Part shown: piece by piece, positions 26,766 through 34,911 of the stretch
How positions within the stretch are numbered: the stretch's first letter is position 1
Layout of the letters: every line of letters starts with the position of its first letter
Assembly: GCA_024235695.1 (NCBI GenBank)
Contig: JACKLX010000011.1
Coordinates: 83,187-147,186, forward strand
DNA: 64,000 nt
Source: Accumulibacter sp.
GTDB taxonomy: Bacteria; Pseudomonadota; Gammaproteobacteria; Burkholderiales; Rhodocyclaceae
Direction: 5' to 3'
Made by a program: the position numbers and the translations under genes
The notes under the pieces: generated by a model
Seen by the model: the letters and a program-made list of their open reading frames with translations, nothing else
Told to the model about the DNA's origin: nothing
Database searches by the model: none

Positions 26766-28022
26766 TCAACGCAGGTTGACCAGCGTCTGCATGATCTGGT
26801 CCTGGGTCTTGATCGTCTGGGCGTTGGCCTGATAGTTTCGCTGCGCGGTAATCATCGCCACCAGCTCGTTGGTCAGGTCCACGTTCGAGTCCTCGACCGC
26901 CGCCGACTGGATCACGCCGCGACTGCCCGATGCCGGCGTGCCGATCAATTCCGGTCCCGACACCGAGGTCGACCGCCACTGGTTGTTGCCGAGGTTCAGC
27001 AGACCATTCGGGTCGGCGAAACTGGCCAGCACCACCTGACCCATGTTGCGCGTCTGGCCATTGCTGTAACGGCCCTGCACGACGCCGTCGTTGCCGACAC
27101 CGACGCTCACCAGGCTGCCCGAGGCGAAGCCACCCTGGGTCAGGCTATTCACGCTCGAGTCGCTGCCGTACTGGGTGGTGCCGGTGAAATCCATGATCCC
27201 CGGCGACCACGGCGAGCTGGCGCCGCTGCTGAGGTTCCATGAAGGAAGCGTCTGCAAGGCCGATGCCGGGTTCAGCGCACCCGAGGTATCGAAAACCAGA
27301 TTGCCGATCGGCCCGGCAGTAACGGGATTGGCGCCATCGAGCGTCGCGTACAGGGTCCATTCGCCACCCGCCGGTGGCGTCGGCGCGTTGAGCACGTAGA
27401 AGGTGCTCAGGTTGTGCACCACACCGAGCGTGTCGAAAACGGTCAGCGCCGTCGAGAAATTGTAGGTGGCCGGATTGGCCGGATTGAACGGCGTCAGGAC
27501 CGGCACGGTGTCGCGCGAATCGAGGTTGATCACTGCCGTCAGGTCGCCCGAGAGCGGATCGCTGGTCGCCTGCGGCGGGATCTGGCTGGCGGTGAGCTGC
27601 AGCTCGACCGGATTGGACGGCGAGATCTGGCCGCTGCTGGTCACCGGGTATCCGGTCAGGCGCAGCGTCTGGTCGTTGACGATGTAGCCCTGGTTGTCGA
27701 TGTGGAACTGGCCGTTGCGGGTGTAGGAAGTGGCCCCGCTCTGGCTCATGCGAAAAAAGCCGCCGCCGTTGATCGCCAGATCGAGCGGATTGTTGGTGGT
27801 GGTCAGATTGCCCTGGGTGAACTGCTGCTGGATCGCCGAAACGCCAACGCCGATGCCGATCTGCGAGGCACCGACCAGACCCAGGGACGCCGCATAGACG
27901 TCGGCGAAGTTCGCCGTGGCGCTCTTGAAACCGACCGTACTCGAGTTGGCGACGTTATTGCCGATCACATCCAGCGCTGCCGAAGCGGCGTCGAGACCGC
28001 TCAAACCCTGTTGGAAACTCAT
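26766..28022 (-). CDS. flgE: Flagellar hook protein FlgE
   Basis: FlgE (418 residues) is the hook subunit. The N-terminal signature is MSFQQGLSGLDAASAALDVI followed by NVANSSTVGFK, and the C-terminal helix contains SNVDLTNELVAMITAQRNYQ. The variable surface domain lies about 150-330 (D2 region with LTVFDTLGVVHNLSTFYV). Fifteen bp separate it from flgD, the hook cap gene that precedes it in the operon. Confidence 0.97.
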   Translation of the reverse strand: MSFQQGLSGLDAASAALDVIGNNVANSSTVGFKSATANFADVYAASLGLVGASQIGIGVGVSAIQQQFTQGNLTTTNNPLDLAINGGGFFRMSQSGATSYTRNGQFHIDNQGYIVNDQTLRLTGYPVTSSGQISPSNPVELQLTASQIPPQATSDPLSGDLTAVINLDSRDTVPVLTPFNPANPATYNFSTALTVFDTLGVVHNLSTFYVLNAPTPPAGGEWTLYATLDGANPVTAGPIGNLVFDTSGALNPASALQTLPSWNLSSGASSPWSPGIMDFTGTTQYGSDSSVNSLTQGGFASGSLVSVGVGNDGVVQGRYSNGQTRNMGQVVLASFADPNGLLNLGNNQWRSTSVSGPELIGTPASGSRGVIQSAAVEDSNVDLTNELVAMITAQRNYQANAQTIKTQDQIMQTLVNLR

Positions 28023-28036
28023 TCTTGCCCCCGCTC

Positions 28037-28720
28037 CTAGAGAATCTGCTGAACCTTGCCGAAATCCACCCGCCCCAGTCCGCCGAGGTCGAGTTGGAAA
28101 CCACTCTTCTCCCTGACCAAAGCAGAAACCGTGCCAATTTGCAGGGTTTCGGCAGCCACTTTCTCGCCACCGCGCACCGCGTCCACCGTGAAGCCGTAGC
28201 TACCCGGCGGCGCATCGCTGCCGGCGGCCGTCTTGCCGTCCCAGGAGAAAGCGAAACTGCCGGCGTCGCGGGCACCGAGACGCTGACTTTGCAGCACGCT
28301 GCCGCCAGCACCGAGAATCGTCAGCATGACATCGTCGACCGGTTCGGCAAGATTCACGCCACCGCTTGCCGTGCCATTGGCCAGAACCAGCCCTGAGCCG
28401 CGAACCAGAACGCTCTTGCCGATCAGAGCGGCGGCCTGGACCGCCTGGCCGTCGTTGTAGGTGCTCAGCAAGGTCTCAAGCGTGGCGTTGAGGCGTTCGA
28501 TGCCGGTAACCGTGTTGATCTGCGATATCTGGGTGGTGACCGCAGCGTTGTCGAGCGGATTGAGCGGATCCTGGTTCTTGAGTTGCGTCACCAGCAGCTT
28601 GAGAAAGCGGTTCTGGACTTCCTCGCTGGTCGACACCAAGGCACTGGTCCCCGCCCTGGATTGCGCATTGAGCGAGGCCAGGATGTCACTGCTCGAACTG
28701 CTTGCTTGTACGGCTGCCAT
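28037..28720 (-). CDS. flgD: Hook-capping protein FlgD
   Basis: FlgD (227 residues) caps the growing hook and is discarded later. The conserved N-terminal block FLKLLVTQLKNQDPLNPLDN (near residues 49-68) is diagnostic, followed by FlgD Ig-like and tudor-like domains (AGSFAFSWDGKTAAGSDAPP). AGGAGAATTCG precedes ATG 28720. It lies 27 bp after flgC. Confidence 0.96.
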   Translation of the reverse strand: MAAVQASSSSSDILASLNAQSRAGTSALVSTSEEVQNRFLKLLVTQLKNQDPLNPLDNAAVTTQISQINTVTGIERLNATLETLLSTYNDGQAVQAAALIGKSVLVRGSGLVLANGTASGGVNLAEPVDDVMLTILGAGGSVLQSQRLGARDAGSFAFSWDGKTAAGSDAPPGSYGFTVDAVRGGEKVAAETLQIGTVSALVREKSGFQLDLGGLGRVDFGKVQQIL

Positions 28721-28747
28721 CGAATTCTCCTAGGGTTGCCCTGCCGG

Positions 28748-29152
28748 CTACTGACCAAGCGCCAGCGTCCTGAGCAGCAGTTGCTTGGCGGTATTCATCA
28801 CCTCGGCGTTGGTCTGGTAGGCGCGCGCCGCCGAGATCATGTTGGTCATTTCATCGACCACGCTGACGTTGGGCATCGTCACGTAACCTTGCGCATCGGC
28901 GGCCGGGTTGCGCGGATCATAGAGCAGGCGCCCGGGACTGCGGTCCTCGACCACCTGGGTCACGCGCACCCCTTGCGCCGCCGGATTGCCCATCGGCGTG
29001 GCGGCGAACACCACCTGCTTGGCGCGATAGGGCTGGCCGTCCGAGCTGACCACGCTATCGGCGTTGGCAAGGTTGCTGGCGACCGCGTTGAGACGCATTG
29101 CCTGCGCCGTCATGGCGCTGCCGGCAACATGGAAGGCGTTGAAAATGCTCAT
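28748..29152 (-). CDS. flgC: Flagellar proximal rod protein FlgC
   Basis: FlgC (134 residues, typical length) is a proximal rod subunit. It starts MSIFNAFHVAGSAMTAQAMR with NLANADSVV, and has the diagnostic GYVTMPNVSVVDEMTNMISA and C-terminal VMNTAKQLLLRTLALGQ. It lies 2 bp after flgB. Confidence 0.97.
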   Translation of the reverse strand: MSIFNAFHVAGSAMTAQAMRLNAVASNLANADSVVSSDGQPYRAKQVVFAATPMGNPAAQGVRVTQVVEDRSPGRLLYDPRNPAADAQGYVTMPNVSVVDEMTNMISAARAYQTNAEVMNTAKQLLLRTLALGQ

Positions 29153-29154
29153 GC

Positions 29155-29559
29155 CTATTGTCCCTGAATGGCCGTCTGCAGGGTTCTGATCCGGCCCGTG
29201 AGAAAGGTCAGACCCGCCTCGTAGTAGAAGGCGTTTTCGGCGAACTGGGCGCGTTCGACGTCCATGTCGACGGTATTGCCGTCGGCGCTCGCCTGTACCG
29301 GCTGACGGTACAGCAGGTTCAGCGGCGCACCGTCGGACGCGCCCGGCGAATGACGCGGCGATGTGGTCGCCAACGGCAGAGCGCTCGCGCCGCGGCCGCT
29401 GACGGCATCCTGCAGCGCCCGGCTGAAGTCCAGGTCTCGCGCCTGGTAGTGCGGCGTATCGGCGTTGGCGATGTTCCCGGCCAGCACCTGCTGCCGGGTG
29501 GCCCGCAGGCTCAGCGCCTGCTGCTGGAAAAACAGGGCGTCCTGAATCTTGTTGATCAC
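29155..29559 (-). CDS. flgB: Flagellar proximal rod protein FlgB
   Basis: FlgB (134 residues) is the most proximal rod protein and heads the flgBCDEFGHIJ operon. It begins MINKIQDALFFQQQALSLRA and contains the family motif NIANADTPHYQARDLDF. The GTG at 29559 is chosen: GAGGTG lies upstream, and the longer frame to 29616 would overlap the sigma-54 promoter at 29601-29615, which cannot be translated from its own transcript. Confidence 0.95.
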   Translation of the reverse strand: MINKIQDALFFQQQALSLRATRQQVLAGNIANADTPHYQARDLDFSRALQDAVSGRGASALPLATTSPRHSPGASDGAPLNLLYRQPVQASADGNTVDMDVERAQFAENAFYYEAGLTFLTGRIRTLQTAIQGQ

Positions 29560-29600
29560 CTCGATCTCACCTCGCGCGATAGCTTGTGGTGGGTCATCAA

Positions 29601-29615
29601 GCAATCGCCGTGCCA
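29601..29615 (-). promoter_or_regulatory. Sigma-54 promoter of flgBCDEFGHIJ
   Basis: On the minus strand TGGCACGGCGATTGC is a perfect match to TGGCACG-N4-TTGC with GG and GC 10 nt apart. The predicted start near 29589 is about 30 nt before the flgB GTG. FleR is the likely activator. Confidence 0.88.
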
Positions 29616-29775
29616 TGACTCAACAAAGCCTCGTGGCAATCCTTTGGCGGTCGCCAGGCAACGGCGGCGCAGCGACTTTTGCCGGATCGGCGGCAAATAT
29701 TGCCGCCGGCATCGCCCTGCCGGGCGAGCGGCACGGCCGCTTCGCCGGTGGCGAAAAATCAGGCAGAATGTTGCC

Positions 29776-30480
29776 ATGCATACTCCTCGCGCCTTTGAGC
29801 AGTCTGGCAGGTTCTGGCGCCCGCTGCTCGTTCTGCTGGCCGTGGCAAGCGGCAACGCTTTCGCCCAGGCTTCGCTTTCCGCGGCGCTCGATCAGTTCCT
29901 GCGCGTCCAGACGCAGGGTTTGCCGGGCAAGGTCACTTACGCCGTCGGCCGCCTCGACCAGCACGCCCAGACCGCTGCCTGCAGTGCCTTCGAGCCGTTT
30001 CTGCCGCAGGGAAGTCGCCTCTGGGGGCGAACCACCGTCGGCGTTCGCTGCCTCGCGCCCAACGCATGGACGATCTACGTGCCGGTCCAGATCCGGGTCG
30101 CCGGAAACTATCTGGTGACGGCAAGGCAACTGAGTCCCGGCCAGGTGGTCAGCGCTTCCGACGTGTTCCTGCAGAGCGGCGATCTCGGCACCCTGCCGAC
30201 GACCATCGTGACCGATCCGGCGCACGCGGTTGGCATGACGATCAGGAACGGGATTGCCGCTGGCCAACCGCTGCGTAGCGACCTGCTGACGGCACCGTGG
30301 GCCGTTCAGCAGGGGCAAAGCGTCAAGCTCTTGTCGAGTGGCGCCGGATTCACGGTCAGCAACGAAGGAAAGGCGCTGAACAACGCCACCGACGGTCAGA
30401 TCGCGCAGGTCCGGACGTCGTCGGGACAGGTCGTCAGCGGCGTTGCGCGTCCCGGCGGCATCGTCGAGGTGGCTTATTGA
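29776..30480 (+). CDS. flgA: P-ring assembly chaperone FlgA
   Basis: FlgA (234 residues) is a periplasmic chaperone for FlgI during P-ring formation. A Sec signal peptide (LLVLLAVASGNAFAQA, cleaved near residue 28) precedes an N-terminal FlgA domain and a SAF-like C-terminal domain (LSPGQVVSASDVFLQSGDLG). ATG 29776 fits the signal peptide; the frame is open much further upstream but overlaps flgB. It is divergent from flgB and leads to flgMN. Confidence 0.93.
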   Translation: MHTPRAFEQSGRFWRPLLVLLAVASGNAFAQASLSAALDQFLRVQTQGLPGKVTYAVGRLDQHAQTAACSAFEPFLPQGSRLWGRTTVGVRCLAPNAWTIYVPVQIRVAGNYLVTARQLSPGQVVSASDVFLQSGDLGTLPTTIVTDPAHAVGMTIRNGIAAGQPLRSDLLTAPWAVQQGQSVKLLSSGAGFTVSNEGKALNNATDGQIAQVRTSSGQVVSGVARPGGIVEVAY

Positions 30481-30515
30481 TGCTCGGAGATTGCCAGCGC
30501 CGACAGCAAAAATGT

Positions 30516-30542
30516 TAAAGTTTCGCCGTTGTTCGCCGATAG
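30516..30542 (+). promoter_or_regulatory. Sigma-28 (FliA) promoter of flgMN
   Basis: TAAAGTTT, an 11-nt spacer and GCCGATAG match the FliA consensus TAAAGTTT-N11-GCCGATAA with a single mismatch. The predicted start is about 28 nt before the flgM GTG. This is the feedback promoter expected for the FliA anti-sigma factor. Confidence 0.88.
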
Positions 30543-30576
30543 TTGACGTGAGAACAACCGTTCAAGGGGTCCTACC

Positions 30577-30876
30577 GTGAAAATCGACAGTACAACCACC
30601 GCTGCCGGCGCGACAAATGCTGTCGGCGGCAGTCCCGAGGCGCGCAATCGCAGCAGTACCGCCAACCCGCCGGCCGGCGCCGCCGCCGAAGTTCATCTCA
30701 GTGAATTGGCCGGACAGCTGCAATCGTCCGGCGAGGCATTGCCGTTTGACGCGACCCGGGTTGCCGAGATCAAGCGGGCGATCACCGACGGCCGCTTCAC
30801 GATCAACGCCGACGCCATAGCCGACCGGCTGATTGCCTCGGCCAGCGAACTGCTCGGTTCGCCACCTCCGGCCTGA
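30577..30876 (+). CDS. flgM: Anti-sigma-28 factor FlgM
   Basis: FlgM (99 residues) binds FliA (encoded here at 33263-34009) and blocks late flagellar genes until it is exported through the finished hook. The N-terminal half is disordered and Ala/Ser/Gly-rich. The C-terminal sigma-binding part has the family pattern FDATRVAEIKRAITDGRFTI followed by NADAIADRLI. The start is GTG 30577, with AAGGGG 8 nt upstream. Its own sigma-28 promoter lies just before. Confidence 0.93.
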   Translation: MKIDSTTTAAGATNAVGGSPEARNRSSTANPPAGAAAEVHLSELAGQLQSSGEALPFDATRVAEIKRAITDGRFTINADAIADRLIASASELLGSPPPA

Positions 30877-30887
30877 CCGCCGGCAAG

Positions 30888-31364
30888 GTGATGGTCGAAA
30901 AGGCGGCTTTTCTGCACACGGTCGAGAGCGAAATCGCCGCCGTAAGGAGTTTTCTCGAGCTGCTCGAGCGCGAGCAGCAGATGCTGCTCAAAGGCCAAGT
31001 CGACGACCTGACCGACATCGCCAGGCAGAAGAACGGCGTCGCCGCCGAACTGGCAGCGCTCGCCGCACAGCGCGATCGATTGCTTGCCGCCAGCGGTCTG
31101 GCCAGCGATCGCGCCGGCATGATTGCCTGGTTCGACGCCCACCCCGGCGACAGCGAAGCGCGCGTCGCGTGGGCGTCGCTGCTGGCGGTCGCCGGCCAGG
31201 CGCGCGAACGGAACCGGATCAACGGCGAATTGATCCAGCTTCGCATGCAGCATAACGCGCAGGCACTGAAAACCCTCCTGGGCAGCAACGTCTTCGCGAA
31301 TCTGTACGGTCCCGACGGGCAGAGCGCCCCCGAAAGCGGCCGCCGCATCAGCGACAGCGCATAG
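30888..31364 (+). CDS. flgN: Flagellar export chaperone FlgN
   Basis: FlgN (158 residues) is the cytosolic chaperone for FlgK and FlgL, both encoded nearby. It is all-helical with the typical ESEIAAVRSFLELLEREQQM opening and the C-terminal GELIQLRMQHNAQALKTLLG client-binding helix. GTG 30888 or ATG 30891 are both possible starts; the Shine-Dalgarno-like GCAAGG overlaps them closely, so the exact start is uncertain. It follows flgM by 11 bp. Confidence 0.9.
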   Translation: MMVEKAAFLHTVESEIAAVRSFLELLEREQQMLLKGQVDDLTDIARQKNGVAAELAALAAQRDRLLAASGLASDRAGMIAWFDAHPGDSEARVAWASLLAVAGQARERNRINGELIQLRMQHNAQALKTLLGSNVFANLYGPDGQSAPESGRRISDSA

Positions 31365-31668
31365 CCTACGCCGGCCCGCTCACACTGACCGAACAGCAGA
31401 CGTTCAACCGGGTCGGCGAGCATCTGGGCAAGGAGTGCTTCGAACTCCCGTTGCCGACGGGAAATCGGGCAGCGGGCAACACCTGTTGCCGGCCGACAAC
31501 GCCAGCCGCCAACGCCCCCGGCAAGCAGGGTCGTTGCCGCGGCGGCCGGACCGGCTGCGAATGGACCCGGCCGCAGACCGAAACGACTCCGGCCAGCCCC
31601 ATCAGCTTGCTGGTGGTCATCGTCCGGCCCGCCGGTTCAGGCCGAGACCAAGCCTGCGCAAGGCGGTG
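31365..31668. other. Gap between convergent flgN and motD, no clear gene
   Basis: About 300 bases between two convergent operons. I see no convincing gene: a minus frame at 31366-31620 (84 codons) has Arg/Pro/Ser/Cys-rich composition and no ribosome-binding site. A short perfect hairpin, GGCAAC-ACCT-GTTGCC (31475-31490), could help end transcription on either side, though there is no U-rich tract after it. Confidence 0.45.
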
Positions 31669-32526
31669 TCAGCGGTTGGCTGTCTCCGCGCCAGCCGACT
31701 GAGGCGCCGGAACAGCCACCGGCGGCGCCTCGGTCGGCGCCGCCCCGGGCGAGGACTCCTGGCCCTGCAGCTTGACTTCGGTTGCCTGTTCCGGGATCGC
31801 CGAGTCGATCAGGATCGAGACGCGACGGTTGCGCGCCCGCCCGTCGGCAAGCGCATTCGGTTCGACCGGGCGGGTATCGGCGTAACCGATCGCCGTCAGC
31901 CGGGTCGGCGCGATGCCGGCAGCGGTGAACAAGCGCAAGACGGTCGTCGCACGCACCGCCGACAGCTCCCAGTTCGAGGGAAACTGCGCATTGCTGATCG
32001 GCACGTCATCGGTATGGCCTTCGATGGTGATCGGGAAATCGGTCGCAACCAGCACCTCGGCCACCGATTGCATGGCTCTCGCCAGGGGCGGCTGAATCAA
32101 CGCCTGCCCAGGCGCGAACAGGATGCTGTCGTTGATCTCGATGGTCACGCCGCGACTCGTTTCGAGAACCCGGACCTTGCCCTGCTCGACCAGCGGCGCC
32201 ATCACTTCAAGGATGTCCCTGGCGATATTGCGCATCTTTTCGCGCTGCTTCTGCCTGACCGGTTCCTGTGTCTTGCTCGCCAGGCTGGCTTTCTGTACCG
32301 GCACCGGCGTCGGCACCACCAGCGGGATCTGTCCGACGCTGTTGACCGGGATGTTGCGAAAGGCGCTGACCATCGAATCGCTGAGAATCCGGTACTTGCC
32401 CTCATTGACCGACGACAGCGCGTACATCACGACAAAAAAAGCAAACAGCAGGGTAATGAAGTCAGCGTAGGACACCAGCCAGCGCTCGTGGTTGTCGTGC
32501 TCATCTTCGCGCTTGCGGCGGGCCAT
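31669..32526 (-). CDS. motD: Flagellar stator protein MotD (MotB family)
   Basis: This stator B-subunit (285 residues) has one membrane helix near residues 18-38 (SYADFITLLFAFFVVMYAL) with the proton-binding Asp in YADF (Asp 22), a linker, and a C-terminal OmpA-like peptidoglycan-binding domain (ITIEGHTDDVPI ... NWELSAVRATTVLRLF). The Pro/Ala-rich tail after residue 250 is extra. Its position after motC and fliA matches the MotC/MotD pair of Pseudomonas-like systems rather than MotA/MotB. It starts 3 bp after motC. Confidence 0.93.
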   Translation of the reverse strand: MARRKREDEHDNHERWLVSYADFITLLFAFFVVMYALSSVNEGKYRILSDSMVSAFRNIPVNSVGQIPLVVPTPVPVQKASLASKTQEPVRQKQREKMRNIARDILEVMAPLVEQGKVRVLETSRGVTIEINDSILFAPGQALIQPPLARAMQSVAEVLVATDFPITIEGHTDDVPISNAQFPSNWELSAVRATTVLRLFTAAGIAPTRLTAIGYADTRPVEPNALADGRARNRRVSILIDSAIPEQATEVKLQGQESSPGAAPTEAPPVAVPAPQSAGAETANR

Positions 32527-32529
32527 GGC

Positions 32530-33270
32530 TCAGAAGATATAGCCGCGCAGCCGGCTTTCGATGATCCGCGGGTTGTCGCCATTGGCGATGCCCACCAGCC
32601 CGTCGACGATCATTTCACGCTGCACGATCAAGCGGTTGATATGCGCCTTGAGTTTGTTGGCCATCGGCAGGTAGACCAGATTGGCGAGTCCGACACCGTA
32701 GATCGTCGCCACAAACGCCACCGCGATGCCGGCGCCAAGCTTGGACGGATCGGAAAGATTCTCCATCACCTGGATCAATCCCATCACCGCTCCCAGAATG
32801 CCGATGGTCGGCGAGTAACCGCCGGCGGCCTCCCAGATCCTCGCCGAGAGCTTCATTTCCTGGTCGAAGGTGTTGATTTCGACTTCGAGCACTTCGCGCA
32901 GGCGCTCGGGTTCGGCGCCGTCGACCAGCAACTGCAGGCCCTTGCGCGTGAACTCGTCCGGCAGCTCGTTGACCACCGCGTCGAGTGCCAGCAGTCCCTC
33001 GCGCCGGGACACCTGGCTCCAGCTCGAGACCTGCTGGATCAATTGCAGCGGGTTGACCACCGGCGGACGCCAGATCCATTTCGCCATCCGGATGCCGCGC
33101 ACGAAGGTCGCGTACGGACTCTGCAACATCACCGCGCCAAGCGTACCGCCGACGACGATCAGCAGCGCGGTCGGCTGCGAAAGCGACCCAAGGTGTCCAC
33201 CCTCGAGAATCTGGCCGCCGACGATCGCCAGGAAACCGAGCATCAAGCCGAGAATGCTGATCCTATCCAT
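32530..33270 (-). CDS. motC: Flagellar stator protein MotC (MotA family)
   Basis: MotC (246 residues) is the four-helix stator A-subunit, which forms the proton channel with MotD and pushes on FliG. It starts MDRISILGLMLGFLAIVGGQ. Two later helices carry the conserved Pro-containing SPTIGILGAVMGLIQVMENL and AVAFVATIYGVGLANLVYLP. The cytosolic loop with Arg/Glu torque residues lies about 70-150. The start ATG 33270 overlaps the end of fliA by 8 nt; a longer frame to 33306 lies inside fliA. Confidence 0.95.
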   Translation of the reverse strand: MDRISILGLMLGFLAIVGGQILEGGHLGSLSQPTALLIVVGGTLGAVMLQSPYATFVRGIRMAKWIWRPPVVNPLQLIQQVSSWSQVSRREGLLALDAVVNELPDEFTRKGLQLLVDGAEPERLREVLEVEINTFDQEMKLSARIWEAAGGYSPTIGILGAVMGLIQVMENLSDPSKLGAGIAVAFVATIYGVGLANLVYLPMANKLKAHINRLIVQREMIVDGLVGIANGDNPRIIESRLRGYIF

Positions 33271-34009
33271 CGCGCCCGGCCTTCTTCCGCGTCTTGCCGG
33301 CGCCATCGTACAAGCGCGCGCGCAGTCGCATGACCGCCTGACTGTGCAGTTGGCAAACGCGTGATTCCGTAACCCCCATGACCTCCCCGATCTCGCGAAG
33401 ATTCAGATCCTGCTCGTAGTACAGGGCCATCATCAGCTTCTCACGCTCCGGCAGCACGGCGATCGCCTGCGCCAGCGCCTGACGCAGATGCTCGTCTTCG
33501 AACAGTCTTGCCGGGTCAGCCCCTTCCTCCACCCGGTGTCGTGCCAGGAAGTCCTCGCCATCCTCGCCAACCAGGTCTTCGAGATAGACCAGCTGATGCC
33601 CACGCGCATCCTGCAACATCTTCTGGTACTCGACCAGTGACATGCCAAGAGCACCGGCAAGCTCGCCTTCGGTCGGCGCACGACCATTTTCCTGCTCAAG
33701 CTGGGCGATCGCCACCTCGATCCGCCGACAGCCGCGTCGCAGGCTGCGCGGCAACCAATCGTTGTCGCGCAGGCCGTCGAGCATGGCCCCGCGAATACGC
33801 TGCGCCGCGTAGACTTCGAACTGAGCGCCGACGCCTGCCTCGAAACGGCCGATGGCATCGAGCAAGCCGAGCATGCCGTTCTGGACCAGATCATCGAGCT
33901 GAACGCTGGGAGGCAAGCGTGCCATCAGGTGGCAAGCAATGCGCTTGACCATCGGGGCGAAGCGCTGAACGAGCTGCTCCTTGTTGATCTGACCAGCCGC
34001 GTTATACAT
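33263..34009 (-). CDS. fliA: RNA polymerase sigma-28 factor FliA
   Basis: FliA (248 residues) directs late flagellar transcription. Regions 2 (LVQNGMLGLLDAIGRFE, FEVYAAQRIRGAMLDGLR), 3 (GRAPTEGELAGALGMSL) and 4 (LNLREIGEVMGVTESRVCQL helix-turn-helix) are all present. Candidate targets in this window are the promoters of flgKL, flgMN and the MCP gene. It lies in the flhBAFG-fliA-motCD run, 17 bp after flhG. Confidence 0.96.
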   Translation of the reverse strand: MYNAAGQINKEQLVQRFAPMVKRIACHLMARLPPSVQLDDLVQNGMLGLLDAIGRFEAGVGAQFEVYAAQRIRGAMLDGLRDNDWLPRSLRRGCRRIEVAIAQLEQENGRAPTEGELAGALGMSLVEYQKMLQDARGHQLVYLEDLVGEDGEDFLARHRVEEGADPARLFEDEHLRQALAQAIAVLPEREKLMMALYYEQDLNLREIGEVMGVTESRVCQLHSQAVMRLRARLYDGAGKTRKKAGRDG

Positions 34010-34026
34010 GCGTCTCGGGAGCGCTA

Positions 34027-34911
34027 TCAGGCGTAGATAGCTGCGGGATCCATACGTTGGCTCAAGTGTAGCAGCTGTTGCATGAAATGTTCGAGCCCGC
34101 CGAGCTGGGCGCCGGCCGTCGGCCAGGCCAGCAACTCGCCGGCCACGGCTTGATAGGCGCGGGCAGCCGGCGACTCCGGAAACAGTCCGACGACCGGCTG
34201 ACAGAGCCGCGAGGCCTGCCGCAGCTGCTCGTCGAGCGGTACGTAACCGGCATAATCGAGACGGGCGAGCCGGCGACTTTGGGTGACATCGGCGATGTTG
34301 TCATGAACCGCCTGCGCCTCGCTGGCGGTCCGCGCCTTGTTCACCAGGATGCGGAAATGCCTGCGCGCGTACGCCAGGCTGACCTTCTTGATCAGGGCGT
34401 AGGCCTCGGTGATCGACGCCCCATTCGGCGCGACAACGATCACCGCTTCCTGCGCGGCAAGAGCGAGCGGTGAAAAGCCCAGCGGGTGGTCGAGCGAGGT
34501 GTCGACCAGCACGACGTCGGCCGGCCGGCCGATGTCACCGAAGCTCTCGAGCAGGGTTCCCTGCTCGGCAGCGCTCAGGCTGGCCAGCTGACTGACCACC
34601 CTGGCCGCCGGCAGGACCCTGACACCCTTTGCCACCGACACGATCACCTCCGACAGCATCTTTTGCCGATCGATGACTTGCTGCAGGTCGTACCTGGCGA
34701 CGGCGCCAAAGTACGCGGCAACGTTGACCTTGGCATTCTCGTCGACGACCAGCACTTCCCTGCCGAGGGCCGCCAGCGAAGCGGCCAGATTGGCCACCGC
34801 GACGCTCTTGCCGACGCCGACGCTACCGGCAACGAAAGTCACCACGCGCAGTTGCGGGCGGCCAAAGAGGCGTCGCAGGCCGGCCGCCTGATCTCCCCGA
34901 AAATCAGCCAC
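34027..34911 (-). CDS. flhG: MinD/ParA-like flagellar number regulator FlhG (FleN)
   Basis: FlhG/FleN (294 residues) limits flagellar number, partly by opposing FlhF. Fold and position identify it, but the nucleotide motifs are divergent. Walker A reads GSVGVGKS (residues 29-36), lacking the first signature Lys of the KGGVGKT pattern, while keeping the P-loop Lys. The switch I motif expected as DADLGLAN reads DENAKVNV. Walker B is VVLVDTSLD. The C-terminal membrane-targeting region is present but not obviously amphipathic. It overlaps flhF by 8 nt. Confidence 0.85.
   Translation of the reverse strand: MADFRGDQAAGLRRLFGRPQLRVVTFVAGSVGVGKSVAVANLAASLAALGREVLVVDENAKVNVAAYFGAVARYDLQQVIDRQKMLSEVIVSVAKGVRVLPAARVVSQLASLSAAEQGTLLESFGDIGRPADVVLVDTSLDHPLGFSPLALAAQEAVIVVAPNGASITEAYALIKKVSLAYARRHFRILVNKARTASEAQAVHDNIADVTQSRRLARLDYAGYVPLDEQLRQASRLCQPVVGLFPESPAARAYQAVAGELLAWPTAGAQLGGLEHFMQQLLHLSQRMDPAAIYA

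Noticed and set aside
31366-31620. 84-codon minus frame after motD
   Set aside because: Arg/Pro/Ser/Cys-rich with no recognisable start signal or family.
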